Assembly (NCBI GenBank): GCA_035702985.1
Contig: DASSZD010000080.1
Coordinates: forward strand, 20,628-84,627
Reading direction: 5' to 3'
Source: JAKAXG01 sp035702985
GTDB taxonomy: Bacteria > Actinomycetota > Acidimicrobiia > Acidimicrobiales > Palsa-688
DNA length: 64,000 nucleotides
Shown one piece after another: positions 9,134-17,161 of the stretch (its first letter is position 1; each line of letters begins with the position of its first letter). The position numbers and the translations under genes were made by a program. Below the pieces are notes generated by a model. That model did no database searches, was not told the origin of the DNA, and saw nothing but the letters and a program-made list of their open reading frames with translations.

Positions 9134-12100
9134 CCGGTTCGGCCACGTCCTCGTCGGAGAACGCCTGCCACATCGCCGCGTAACGCCCGCCGAGGCCGAC
9201 CAGAGCGTCGTGCGGGCCGTCCTCGACGATCCGGCCGCCGTCCACCACCAGGATCCGGTCGGCGGCCCGGGCCGTCTGCAACCGGTGGGCGATGAGCACG
9301 GTCGTCCGCCCGGCTGCCAGCACCCCCATGGCCGCCGACACCCGGGTCTCGGTAGCCAGGTCCAGGTTGGAGGTGGCCTCGTCCAGCAGGAGTATGGCCG
9401 GGTCCACCAACTGGGCCCGGGCCAGGGCGATCAGCTGGCGCTGGCCCACCGACAGGGACCGGCCCCGCTCGGTGACCCGGTGGAGGTACCCGTCGGTCAG
9501 GCCGGCGATCACCTCGTGGGCCCCCACCGCCCGGGCCGCCGCCTCCACCTCGGCGTCGGTGGCGTCGGGCCGACCGTAGGCGATGTTGTCGCGGATGGTG
9601 CCGGAGAACAGGTGGGGCTCCTGCGGCACGTACCCCAGCCGGCTGCGGTAGGCGGACAGGTCCATGTCCCGCAGGTCCATCCCGTCCACCCGCACCGCCC
9701 CCGACAGGGGGTCGTAGAAGCGGGTCAGCAGCTTGACCACGGTGGACTTGCCGGCCCCGGTCTGGCCGACCAGGGCCACCGTCTGGCCGGGCGGGACGGT
9801 CAGGTCCATGTGCCGCAGCGCCAGGCGCTCCGGCCCGGCGGACGGGTAGGCGAACGACACGTCCTCGAACGTGATCCGCCCGTGCAGGCGCCCCGGCTCG
9901 ACCGGGTGGGCCGGCCGGGCCACCAGCGGCCTGGTGGCCATGAGGGCGTTGATCTGGGCCATCGAGGCCCCGGCCTGCTGGTAGGAGTCGAAGGTCTGCG
10001 ACAGCTGCTGGATGGGGCTGAAGAACAGGTCCAGGAACAGCAGGAAGCCGACCAGCTCCCCGGAGGTCAGCGACCCCCCGCCGATCAGGACCGAACCCAC
10101 CCCGAGGACCAGCACGGCCGAGATGTCGGAGAGGAACTCCACGAAGGGGAAGTAGGTGGCCACCAGCTTCTGGGCGGTCAGGCGGGCGTCGAGGTAGCCG
10201 CCGGCCAGGCGGCGGAAGTCCCGCTGGTTGCGTCCCTCCCGCCTGAACGCCTGGGACTCCCGCACCCCGGACAGGCCCTCCTGCATGCTGGCGTTGACCG
10301 CCGCGATCCGCTCCCGGGCCCGCTCGTAGGCCCGGGCCGACAGGCGTCGGTACGCCACCGTGGCGCCGGCCAGCGGCACGGTCACCGACAACGCCACCAG
10401 TCCCAGCTCCACGTTCCAGACGATCATGGCGGCGGCCACGCCGACGATGGTGAACAGGGCCACGATGGCGCTGATCAGGCCGGTCTGCAGCAGGTTGGAC
10501 AGGGCGTCCACGTCGGTTGTCATGCGGGTCATGATCCGCCCCGCCATCTCCCGCTCGTAGAAGTCGATCGACAGGCGCTGCAGCTGGGCCCAGATGCGCA
10601 CCCGCAGGGCGAACAGCAGCCGCTCGGCGGTCCGCCCGGTCACCAGCACCTGGACCACCGAGTCGGCCCAGTCGGCCAGCACCACGCCGAGGAAGACCAG
10701 CGAGGTCAGGAACAGGGTGCTCTCCGACCGGCCGGCCACCCCGCTGTCCAGCCCGTGGCGGATCAGGATGGGGCCGGCCAGGCCGGCCAGCGAGTCCAGT
10801 ATCACCAGGCCCAGTCCGGCGGCCAGGGCCCACCGGTAGGGGCGCACGAAACGGCGCAGTGAGAACGACGCGTCGTCGGCCGCCTCGCGGGCCACGTCGA
10901 CGCCGGGCTGGTCCCCGGCCGGCTCCAGGGCGGCCACCTTCTCCAGCAGCTCGGGGCTCGGGGCTATGGCCCCCATCCAGCCGTGGCCGCCGCCCCGGCC
11001 CCCGCCGCCGGCCCCCAGCCCGGCCCCGGCCGGTGAGGCCCCGGCCAGCAGCGGCACCTCCGCGTCGAGGCGGTCGTAGGGCCACAGCTCCGGGGTGATC
11101 CCGCCGTGCGGGGGGGCGCCGGCGGTGGTGGCGCCCCGCCCCTCGGCGTCGTCGCCGGGGCCGCCGATCAGCTGGCCGTACAGGGGGCAGCGCCCGATCA
11201 GCTCCTCGTGGGTCCCCTGGTCGATCACCCGGCCCCGGTCGACCACGGCGATGCGGTCGGCCAGGCGCAGGGTGGAGCGCCGGTGGGCCACCACCAGGGT
11301 GGTGCGGCCCTGCATGACCCGCCGCAGGGTGGCCTGGATGTCGGCCTCCACCCGGGCGTCCACCGAGCTGGTGGCGTCGTCCAGGATGAGTATGCGGGGG
11401 TCGCTGAGCAGGGCCCGGGCCAGGGCGATCCGCTGGCGCTGCCCGCCGGAGAGGGTCAGGCCCCGCTCCCCCACCACCGTCTGGTAGCCGTGGGGCAGCT
11501 CGCTGATGAACCCGTGGGCCTCCGCCGCCCGGGCGGCCGCCTCGACCTCGGCGTCGCCGGCGTCGGGCCGGGCGAAGGCGATGTTGGCCCGCACGGTGTC
11601 GGAGAAGAGGAAGCTCTCCTCGAAGACCACCCCGATGGCCGCCCGCAGCGAGGCCAGGGTCGAGTCCCTGACGTCGGTCCCGTCCACGCTGACCGAGCCG
11701 GCCTGCACGTCGTAGAAGCGGGGCAGCAGCAGGGCCACCGTCGACTTGCCCGAACCGGACGTGCCGACCAGGGCCACCGTCTCGCCGGGGGCCAGGTCCA
11801 GGTCGAAGCCGTCGAGGACCGGGCTGTCGGCCAGGTAGCCGAAGCGGACCCCGGAGAAGCGGACCGCCCCGGTCACGGGGGGCAGGCTCCGGGCGTCGCT
11901 CTTCTCGCTGACCACCGGGTTGGAGTCCAGGAGGTCCAGTACCCGCTCGGCGCCGGCCCGGGCCTGCTGGCCGATGACCAGCAGCCCGGCCAGCATGCGG
12001 GCCGGGCTGGCCAGCTGCAGCAGGTAGGTGGCGAAGGCCAGGAAGGTCCCCACCGAGATGCGGTGGTGGAAGACCATCCAGCCGCCGAGGGCCAGCACCC

Positions 12101-12890
12101 CCACCTCCCCGAGGACCGGCAGGCCCTGCAGCACCGGCTGGAAGCGGGCCTGGTAGCGCACCGCCCGCATGCGCGAGGCGAACAACGACCGGGCCCGTTC
12201 GACCAGGCGGGCCAGCTCCCGGTCCTCCTGGCCGAAGCCTTTGACCACCCGGACGCCGGTGACCGCCTCCTCCACGACCACCGCGACCTCGCCTTCCTTC
12301 TGCTGGGAATCCCAGTTGGCCGGGAAGGTCCGCTCGCGCATCCGGTAGGCCGTGACGACCAGCGCCGGGACCACGGCCAGGGCGATCAGCGCCAGCAGGG
12401 GCGAGAACACGAACATGATGACCAGCGAGGCCACCAGCAGCAGGACGTTGCCGGTCATCATGGGCAGGAACGCCAGCAGGGCCTGGAGCAGGCCCACGTC
12501 GGAGTTGGCCCGCGACACCAGCTGGCCGGTCTGCATCTCGTCGTGGCGGGCCGAGTCGAGGCGCTGCAGCTGGTCGTATATGGCGTTGCGCAGGTCGTAC
12601 TGCACGTCCAGGCTGACCCGGCCGCCGACGAAGCGGCGCACGTAGGAGAAACCGAAGGTGGCGAAGGCCAGGGCGGCCAGCACGCCGAGCCACAGGGCCA
12701 GCGACGCCTGGTGGGCGATGATCACCCGGTCGACGATCTGGCGCTCGACCGCCGGCACCGCGGCGGCGACGGCGCTGCCGGCCAGGGCGGAGCCGAAGGC
12801 CAGGACCACGTGGCGGCGGTGGGGGCGCAGCCAGGGCATCAGGCGGCGGATCCAGCCCGGCTGCCGCCCGGCTCCTCGTCGGGAAATCAC
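9120..12890 (-). CDS. Fused double ABC exporter (TMD-NBD-TMD-NBD)
   Basis: The 1256-residue protein carries two complete exporter halves. Half 1 has six predicted helices in residues 1-310 and an ATPase domain with Walker A GTSGSGKS (376-383), LSGGQ (480-484) and Walker B LILDD, where Asp505 replaces the catalytic Glu. A Gly/Ala-rich linker spans about 575-670. Half 2 has helices from about 680 to 960, Walker A GQTGAGKS (1042-1049), signature LSVGQ (1146-1150) and Walker B with Glu1171. Asp505 and LSVGQ would meet in one degenerate site, as in heterodimeric exporters of the BmrCD or MdlAB type. Substrate unknown (drug or lipid). GTG follows TAGCAT by 6 nt. Confidence 0.9.
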   Translation of the reverse strand: MISRRGAGRQPGWIRRLMPWLRPHRRHVVLAFGSALAGSAVAAAVPAVERQIVDRVIIAHQASLALWLGVLAALAFATFGFSYVRRFVGGRVSLDVQYDLRNAIYDQLQRLDSARHDEMQTGQLVSRANSDVGLLQALLAFLPMMTGNVLLLVASLVIMFVFSPLLALIALAVVPALVVTAYRMRERTFPANWDSQQKEGEVAVVVEEAVTGVRVVKGFGQEDRELARLVERARSLFASRMRAVRYQARFQPVLQGLPVLGEVGVLALGGWMVFHHRISVGTFLAFATYLLQLASPARMLAGLLVIGQQARAGAERVLDLLDSNPVVSEKSDARSLPPVTGAVRFSGVRFGYLADSPVLDGFDLDLAPGETVALVGTSGSGKSTVALLLPRFYDVQAGSVSVDGTDVRDSTLASLRAAIGVVFEESFLFSDTVRANIAFARPDAGDAEVEAAARAAEAHGFISELPHGYQTVVGERGLTLSGGQRQRIALARALLSDPRILILDDATSSVDARVEADIQATLRRVMQGRTTLVVAHRRSTLRLADRIAVVDRGRVIDQGTHEELIGRCPLYGQLIGGPGDDAEGRGATTAGAPPHGGITPELWPYDRLDAEVPLLAGASPAGAGLGAGGGGRGGGHGWMGAIAPSPELLEKVAALEPAGDQPGVDVAREAADDASFSLRRFVRPYRWALAAGLGLVILDSLAGLAGPILIRHGLDSGVAGRSESTLFLTSLVFLGVVLADWADSVVQVLVTGRTAERLLFALRVRIWAQLQRLSIDFYEREMAGRIMTRMTTDVDALSNLLQTGLISAIVALFTIVGVAAAMIVWNVELGLVALSVTVPLAGATVAYRRLSARAYERARERIAAVNASMQEGLSGVRESQAFRREGRNQRDFRRLAGGYLDARLTAQKLVATYFPFVEFLSDISAVLVLGVGSVLIGGGSLTSGELVGFLLFLDLFFSPIQQLSQTFDSYQQAGASMAQINALMATRPLVARPAHPVEPGRLHGRITFEDVSFAYPSAGPERLALRHMDLTVPPGQTVALVGQTGAGKSTVVKLLTRFYDPLSGAVRVDGMDLRDMDLSAYRSRLGYVPQEPHLFSGTIRDNIAYGRPDATDAEVEAAARAVGAHEVIAGLTDGYLHRVTERGRSLSVGQRQLIALARAQLVDPAILLLDEATSNLDLATETRVSAAMGVLAAGRTTVLIAHRLQTARAADRILVVDGGRIVEDGPHDALVGLGGRYAAMWQAFSDEDVAEPVSPN

Positions 12891-12896
12891 TGAGCC

Positions 12897-12902
12897 ATGC
12901 TA
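12897..12902 (-). promoter_or_regulatory. -10 box of the ABC exporter gene (TAGCAT)
   Basis: TAGCAT on the minus strand plus the 6 nt spacer GGCTCA leads directly into the GTG start at 12890. A leaderless transcript is likely. Confidence 0.6.
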
Positions 12903-12943
12903 AGGGCCCGCCGCCGGATCGAGGGCGGGAATCCTGCCCGGGG

Positions 12944-13654
12944 CTAGAAGCCGTCCACGGGAAAAAGGGCGGCCGCTCCGCCTCCGGCCCCGTCGAGCGC
13001 CCAGGGCCGTGGCGCGCAGCGGGAACCGGGATTGCCCCACACCAGGTTCTCCATGAACACCCACGTCCGGCGGTGTATGGCCGAGGGCCCCAGGGCGTGC
13101 AGCGCCATCTTGTGACGGGGGCAGGGATAGCCCTTGTTGGCCTCGAACTCGTAGGCCGGGTACTGGTGGGCCTCCCGGCGCATGAGCCGGTCCCGGGTGA
13201 CCTTGGCCAGGATGGAGGCGGCGGCGATGGACAGGCAGGTGGCGTCGCCCTTGATGATCCTGGTGGTGCAGCCCAGGCCCACGAAATCCCAGTTGCCGTC
13301 CACCAGCACCCGGTCCGGGGTCACCCCCAGTCCGGCTATGGCCCGGCGGGCGGCCCGCCGCTGGGCCTCGGCCATGCCGACCCGGTCGCATTCCTCCTGG
13401 CTGGCCGAGCCGACCGCCCACGCCGTGCACCACGACGCCACCCGGTCGAACAGCCGCTCCCGTTCGGGCTCGCTGAGCATCTTCGAGTCCCGGACCCCGT
13501 ACACCCGCCGGTCGACCGGCAGGACCGCCGCCCCGACCATGATCGGCCCGGCCCACGCCCCCCGGCCCACCTCGTCGACACCCACGATCACCCGGTACCC
13601 CTGCTCGAGCAGGGCCCTCTCCACCGCCCGCGACGGCGGCCTGCGGGTCTTCAC
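12944..13654 (-). CDS. rnhB: Ribonuclease HII
   Basis: This 236-residue enzyme nicks RNA in RNA-DNA hybrids, including single ribonucleotides in DNA. Motifs: GVDEVGRGAWAGP with the first catalytic Asp-Glu pair, DSKMLS, the third catalytic Asp in LVDGNWDF, KGDATCLSIAAASILAKVTRD, and NKGYP-H with the GPSAIHRRTW end. The last 25 residues are a nonconserved Gly/Ala-rich tail. The GTG start overlaps the stop of the upstream reductase gene in a GTGA junction, so it is co-translated as the last of three minus-strand genes. Confidence 0.93.
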   Translation of the reverse strand: MKTRRPPSRAVERALLEQGYRVIVGVDEVGRGAWAGPIMVGAAVLPVDRRVYGVRDSKMLSEPERERLFDRVASWCTAWAVGSASQEECDRVGMAEAQRRAARRAIAGLGVTPDRVLVDGNWDFVGLGCTTRIIKGDATCLSIAAASILAKVTRDRLMRREAHQYPAYEFEANKGYPCPRHKMALHALGPSAIHRRTWVFMENLVWGNPGSRCAPRPWALDGAGGGAAALFPVDGF

Positions 13655-14382
13655 CGGTCGGACCCTACCCGGTAGCGGGCCAGCAGCAGGCTGTCGGACT
13701 CCAGCAGGCCGGTCAGCCGGAACCGGCCGGGCCGGGCCGGCCGGTCGGCGCCGATCAGCCGTTGGCCGGCGCCGGCCAGGGTGGGGGCGATGGTCAGGCA
13801 CAGCTCGTCGATCAGCCCGGCTTCGAGCAGGGTCCGGGCCAGCCCCGGCCCACCCTCGCACAGGATGCGGCCCAGTCCCCGCCGGCGCAGCCCGGCCACC
13901 ACCGAGGCCAGGTCCACCTCCGCCCGCCCGCAGGCGATGAGCTCGGCCACCCCGGCCAGGTCCGGCCGCCCGGCGGCGACCTCCTCGGTCGTGAAGATCA
14001 TCACCGTCCCCGGTTGGCTGAACACCCGGGCGGCGGGATCCAGGTCGCCCCGCCCGGTGACGATGGCCAGGCGGGGCGTGGCCGCCTGGCCCCGCCGGGC
14101 CCGCCGGGCCTGCACCTCGTCGCCCAGGCGCACCGGGCCGTAGTCCTCCGCCCGGACGGTCCCGGCCCCCACCAGTACGGCGTCGGCACCGGCCCGCATG
14201 GCCATGAACGCCGACCGGTCGGCCTCCCCCCCGAGCGGTCCGCTGCGCCCGTCGATCTCGACCACACCGTCCAGGGAGGCCACGAAGTTGACCCTCAGGC
14301 AGGGGTCGTGGTGGAGGTAGAACTCCTCCAGCTCGGCGGCCCCGGCGATCGGGCGTCGTTCCGGCAGGATCTGGGTGATCAC
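13651..14382 (-). CDS. RibD C-terminal-type pyrimidine reductase
   Basis: This 243-residue protein has the dihydrofolate-reductase-like fold of the RibD reductase domain. Motifs: RVNFVASLDGVVEIDGRSGPLGG near the N-terminus, AFMAMRAGADAVLVGAGTVRAEDYGP for NADPH and substrate binding, and LCEGGPGLARTLLEAGLIDEL for nucleotide binding. In actinobacteria such stand-alone proteins are annotated as the pyrimidine reductase family, acting on riboflavin-type diaminopyrimidines or related compounds. No deaminase domain is attached and no other rib gene is near, so the true substrate is open. The GTG start overlaps the rpiB stop by 4 nt. Confidence 0.82.
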   Translation of the reverse strand: MITQILPERRPIAGAAELEEFYLHHDPCLRVNFVASLDGVVEIDGRSGPLGGEADRSAFMAMRAGADAVLVGAGTVRAEDYGPVRLGDEVQARRARRGQAATPRLAIVTGRGDLDPAARVFSQPGTVMIFTTEEVAAGRPDLAGVAELIACGRAEVDLASVVAGLRRRGLGRILCEGGPGLARTLLEAGLIDELCLTIAPTLAGAGQRLIGADRPARPGRFRLTGLLESDSLLLARYRVGSDR

Positions 14383-14786
14383 TCCAGCCCGGCTATGTTC
14401 GCCGCCTCCTGCGGGTCGGAGGTGCCCGACAGGAAAGCGTCGAGGATCTCCGCCGCCACCGTCTCGCTGGTGGACCGGATGCTGAGGGCCACGACGTTGG
14501 CGTCGTTCCACCTGCGGGCGCCGGCCGCCGTTTCGGCGTCCGGGCACAGGGCGGCCCGCACCCCTTTGACCTTGTTGGCGGCGATGGAGACCCCGGTGCC
14601 GGTCCAGCAGCACACCACCCCGAGGTCGGCCTGGCCGGCCGCCACCTGCCGGCCCACGGCCCGGCCCACCTCCGGCCACGGGGCGGCCATGGCCACCACC
14701 TCCACGTCGTGACCGCCGCCGCTCAGGTGGCGCACCACGGCGGCCGCCAGCGGCGCCTCCTCGTCGGATCCCACCGCTATGCGCAC
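14379..14786 (-). CDS. rpiB: Ribose-5-phosphate isomerase B family protein
   Basis: The 135-residue protein belongs to the RpiB/LacAB family, which interconverts ribose 5-phosphate and ribulose 5-phosphate. It starts MRIAVGSDEE and contains VCCWTGTGVSIAANKVKGVRAAL, which holds the catalytic Cys and the phosphate-binding loop, plus the RRWNDANVVALS region. It is slightly shorter than typical RpiB (about 150 residues), and the usual early DHAG motif is replaced by DEEA, so a related sugar-phosphate isomerase activity is possible. The GTG start sits 7 nt after TAACCT (14799-14794). It is the first gene of the rpiB, ribD-like, rnhB operon. Confidence 0.8.
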   Translation of the reverse strand: MRIAVGSDEEAPLAAAVVRHLSGGGHDVEVVAMAAPWPEVGRAVGRQVAAGQADLGVVCCWTGTGVSIAANKVKGVRAALCPDAETAAGARRWNDANVVALSIRSTSETVAAEILDAFLSGTSDPQEAANIAGLE

Positions 14787-14920
14787 CGGGGTGAGGTTAC
14801 CGCCGCCCGGCGCTCCGGTCGGGGCCCGTCACCCCTTCGACGGGACCGGACCACCACCACCGGGGCCCGATCCTGCCGGCCTGCGGCCATCGTCGATGCA
14901 GGCGATTCCCCGGCGACGCT

Positions 14921-14926
14921 TAGTAT
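14921..14926 (+). promoter_or_regulatory. -10 box of cofC (TAGTAT)
   Basis: TAGTAT is followed by the 6 nt spacer GGCGCC and the GTG at 14933. No Shine-Dalgarno sequence is seen. Confidence 0.6.
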
Positions 14927-14932
14927 GGCGCC

Positions 14933-15520
14933 GTGGACCCGACCCCGTCGGCATGGACCGCCGGCCATGCCGTGCTCGTGCCGGTCAAGGCGTTCGGGCG
15001 GGCCAAACTGCGGCTGGCTCCGGCCCTGTCGCCGGATCAGCGCCGGCGCCTGGCCCGGACCATGGCCACCCGGGTGGTCCGCTCCGCCGCCGGGCTGCCG
15101 GTGGCGGTGGTCTGCGACGATCCCGAGGTGGCCGGGTGGGCCCGGACACTGGGAGCGCTGGTCATCTGGGAGCCGGGCCGGGGCCTCAACGGGGCGGTGC
15201 AGCAGGGGGTCGACCGGCTGGCGGAGCTGGGGGCGTCATCGGTGGTGGTCGCCGCCGGTGACCTGCCACTGGCCAGCGACCTGCACTGGGTGACCGAGTT
15301 CGCCGGTATCACGCTGATCCCGGACCGGCGCCACGACGGCACCAACGTGATCTCGGTGCCGGCCGGCTGCGGGTTCCGCTTCTCCTACGGGCCCGGCTCG
15401 TTCGCCCGCCACCTGGCCGAGGCCGGCCGGGTGGGCGGCCCGGTGCGGGTCGTGCACTCGTCCCCGCTGGCGTGGGACGTGGACCTGCCCGAGGATCTGG
15501 CCCAGGTGGTCAACCTGTGA
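14933..15520 (+). CDS. cofC: CofC/FbiD, phospholactate (phosphoenolpyruvate) guanylyltransferase
   Basis: The 195-residue nucleotidyltransferase attaches GMP to 2-phospholactate or phosphoenolpyruvate, the first committed step of coenzyme F420 side-chain assembly. Visible motifs are the N-terminal VPVKAFGRAKLRLAPALS with the nucleotide-binding Lys/Arg, RGLNGAVQQG, the metal-binding AAGDLPLAS, and DGTNVISVPAG followed by YGPGSFARHLAEA. The length is normal. It implies that the organism makes F420; cofD and cofE equivalents lie outside the window. The start is fixed by the TAGTAT box 6 nt upstream. A PIG-L gene follows after 36 bp and may be co-transcribed. Confidence 0.88.
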   Translation: MDPTPSAWTAGHAVLVPVKAFGRAKLRLAPALSPDQRRRLARTMATRVVRSAAGLPVAVVCDDPEVAGWARTLGALVIWEPGRGLNGAVQQGVDRLAELGASSVVVAAGDLPLASDLHWVTEFAGITLIPDRRHDGTNVISVPAGCGFRFSYGPGSFARHLAEAGRVGGPVRVVHSSPLAWDVDLPEDLAQVVNL

Positions 15521-15556
15521 GCGGACCGGCGTACCGACCGCCGGCAGGGCGCGCCC

Positions 15557-16321
15557 GTGAGTGATCCCAACGCCCACGGCGCTTTCCCGGCTGCGGTCAC
15601 GTCCAACCTGGAGCTGCCCCGGGTGGCGCTGGCCATCGGGGCCCATCCCGACGACATAGAGTTCGGCTGCGGGGGGACCCTGGCCAAGTGGGCGGCGGCC
15701 GGGTGCCGGGTCCACCACCTGGTGTGCACCGACGGGTCCAAGGGCTCGTGGGACCCGGACCAGGACCGGGCCGAGCTGGTGGGTATCCGCCAGCAGGAGC
15801 AGCGGGAGGCATCGGCGGCCCTGGGCGGCGAGGGCCGGGTCACGTTCCTGGGATGGGTGGACGGCGAACTCGAATCCGGCATGACCCAGCGCAGCCAGGT
15901 CGCCTACGAGATCCGCCGGGTGAAGCCCGACGTGGTGCTCGGTCACGACCCGTGGAAGCGCTACCGGCTGCACCCCGATCACCGCCACGCCGGCTTCCTG
16001 GCCACCGACGGCGTGGTGGCCGCCCGCGATCCCCACTTCTTCCCCGACCACGACCAGCCGCCGCACCGACCGCGGCGGATACTCCTGTGGGAGGCCGACG
16101 CCCCCGACCACCTGGAGGACATCAGCGGCTTCGAGGACGCCAAGCTGGCCGCCCTATTGGCCCACCGCAGCCAGTTCGAGTCGACCATGCGCATCGACGA
16201 CCGGGGCGACCGGGCCCAGGTCGACGCTTTCGCCGGGCGGTTGCGGGAACGCTACGCGGCGGCCGGCGCCCCGCTGGGACTGCACGCGGCGGAAGCCTTC
16301 AAGCTGATCCCCGACATCTGA
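15557..16321 (+). CDS. PIG-L family deacetylase
   Basis: This 254-residue zinc-dependent de-N-acetylase has the catalytic AIGAHPDDIEFGCGGT motif (AHPDD) near residue 20 and the third zinc ligand in the RLHPDHRHAG region near 140. In actinobacteria this family includes MshB and Mca of mycothiol metabolism as well as GlcNAc-PI-type deacetylases. This protein shows no extra domain that would choose among them, and it is shorter than typical MshB (about 300 residues). The GTG start at 15557 is followed one codon later by another possible GTG. A strong hairpin lies right after the stop. Confidence 0.85.
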   Translation: MSDPNAHGAFPAAVTSNLELPRVALAIGAHPDDIEFGCGGTLAKWAAAGCRVHHLVCTDGSKGSWDPDQDRAELVGIRQQEQREASAALGGEGRVTFLGWVDGELESGMTQRSQVAYEIRRVKPDVVLGHDPWKRYRLHPDHRHAGFLATDGVVAARDPHFFPDHDQPPHRPRRILLWEADAPDHLEDISGFEDAKLAALLAHRSQFESTMRIDDRGDRAQVDAFAGRLRERYAAAGAPLGLHAAEAFKLIPDI

Positions 16322-16339
16322 GCGCCGCTCCGGGCGCGC

Positions 16340-16370
16340 CACCGGCACCGCCCGGTGGGCGGTGCCGGTG
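16340..16370. terminator. Bidirectional hairpin between the PIG-L and HU genes
   Basis: CACCGGCACCGCC and GGCGGTGCCGGTG form a perfect 13 bp stem around a CGGTG loop. It lies between two convergent genes. There is no T-run, so termination would rely on the hairpin alone. Confidence 0.55.
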
Positions 16371-16425
16371 CTGCGGAGCTATAGGAGCTTCCCCCGCCGA
16401 GAACCGCAGGCGCGGGCGGCCGGGC

Positions 16426-16989
16426 TCAGCGCTTCTTGGTGGCGCGGGTGGCCTTGGTTGCAGTGGTCGCCTTGGCGGCGCCGGTCTTCTTGGCCGCCGT
16501 GGTCTTCTTGGCGGCGGTGGTCCTGGCCGCCGTGGTCTTGGTCGCGGCCGTCTTGGTCGCGGCGCTCTTGGTGGCGGCCGGGCGGGCGGCGGCGGTGCGG
16601 GCGGTGCTCTTGGGCGCCGCCTTGGCCGTCTTGGACGCCGCCGTCTTGGTGGCCTTGGACGCGGTGGCCTTGGAGGCGGTGGTCTTGGCGGCGGCAGCCT
16701 TCTTGGCCCGGCCCCTGGTGTTGAGGGTCTCCTTGAACGCAGCGGCCGGCTTGAAGGCCACCGTCTTGGACGCCGGGACCTTGACGGTCGCCTGGGTCTG
16801 GGGGTTCCGGGCGGTACGAGCGGCCCGGGCACGGGGCTCGAAGGACCCGAAGCCGAAGATGGAGACCCGGTTACCGGCCTTGATCTCGGACACGATCGAG
16901 CCGGTCACCGCTTCGACCGCGGCCTCCGACGCTTTGCGATCGAGACCGGTCTTCGATGCGACTGCCTGGGCCAACTCTGTTCTGTTCAC
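16426..16989 (-). CDS. hup: HU-type nucleoid protein with Lys/Ala-rich tail
   Basis: This 187-residue DNA-binding protein has a complete HU domain in residues 1-92, with NRTELAQAVASKTGLD, the FGFGSFEPRARAARTARNPQT beta-arm region and VAFKPAAAFKETLN. The second half (about 93-187) is a low-complexity tail of AAKTTA, ASKATK and similar units ending ATKKR, like the histone-H1-like tail of mycobacterial HupB. The tail should bind DNA non-specifically and compact the nucleoid. The start is GTG 16989 because a perfect AGGAGG lies 5 nt upstream. This is one of the few genes here with a strong Shine-Dalgarno, fitting high expression. Confidence 0.92.
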   Translation of the reverse strand: MNRTELAQAVASKTGLDRKASEAAVEAVTGSIVSEIKAGNRVSIFGFGSFEPRARAARTARNPQTQATVKVPASKTVAFKPAAAFKETLNTRGRAKKAAAAKTTASKATASKATKTAASKTAKAAPKSTARTAAARPAATKSAATKTAATKTTAARTTAAKKTTAAKKTGAAKATTATKATRATKKR

Positions 16990-16994
16990 CGCCA

Positions 16995-17000
16995 CCTCCT
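16995..17000 (-). promoter_or_regulatory. Strong Shine-Dalgarno of the HU gene
   Basis: AGGAGG on the minus strand, 5 nt before GTG 16989, fixes this start over an in-frame upstream ATG at 17031. Confidence 0.75.
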
Positions 17001-17024
17001 GGCGTTGTCGGGGAAGTTCCCAGA

Positions 17025-17077
17025 TATACAAGAGGTTTTTGGCTGGCAGGTCAAGTATTTCCCTTGCATCACAAGGG
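17025..17077 (-). promoter_or_regulatory. HU promoter with adjacent inverted repeat
   Basis: On the minus strand a TTGACC -35 (17054-17049) is 18 bp from TGTATA (17030-17025) in an unusually AT-rich patch. Immediately upstream, CCCTTG and CAAGGG (17061-17066 and 17072-17077) form an inverted repeat around 5 bp, a possible operator. The transcript would have a leader of about 30 nt containing the AGGAGG site. Confidence 0.5.
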
Positions 17078-17161
17078 ATTTCCGGTCAGAAAAGGCGCCC
17101 GGGGGGCCCGGCACGGGACCGACGGTACCCGCACCCGAGCCCGCCGGACCCGGAAAACCCG

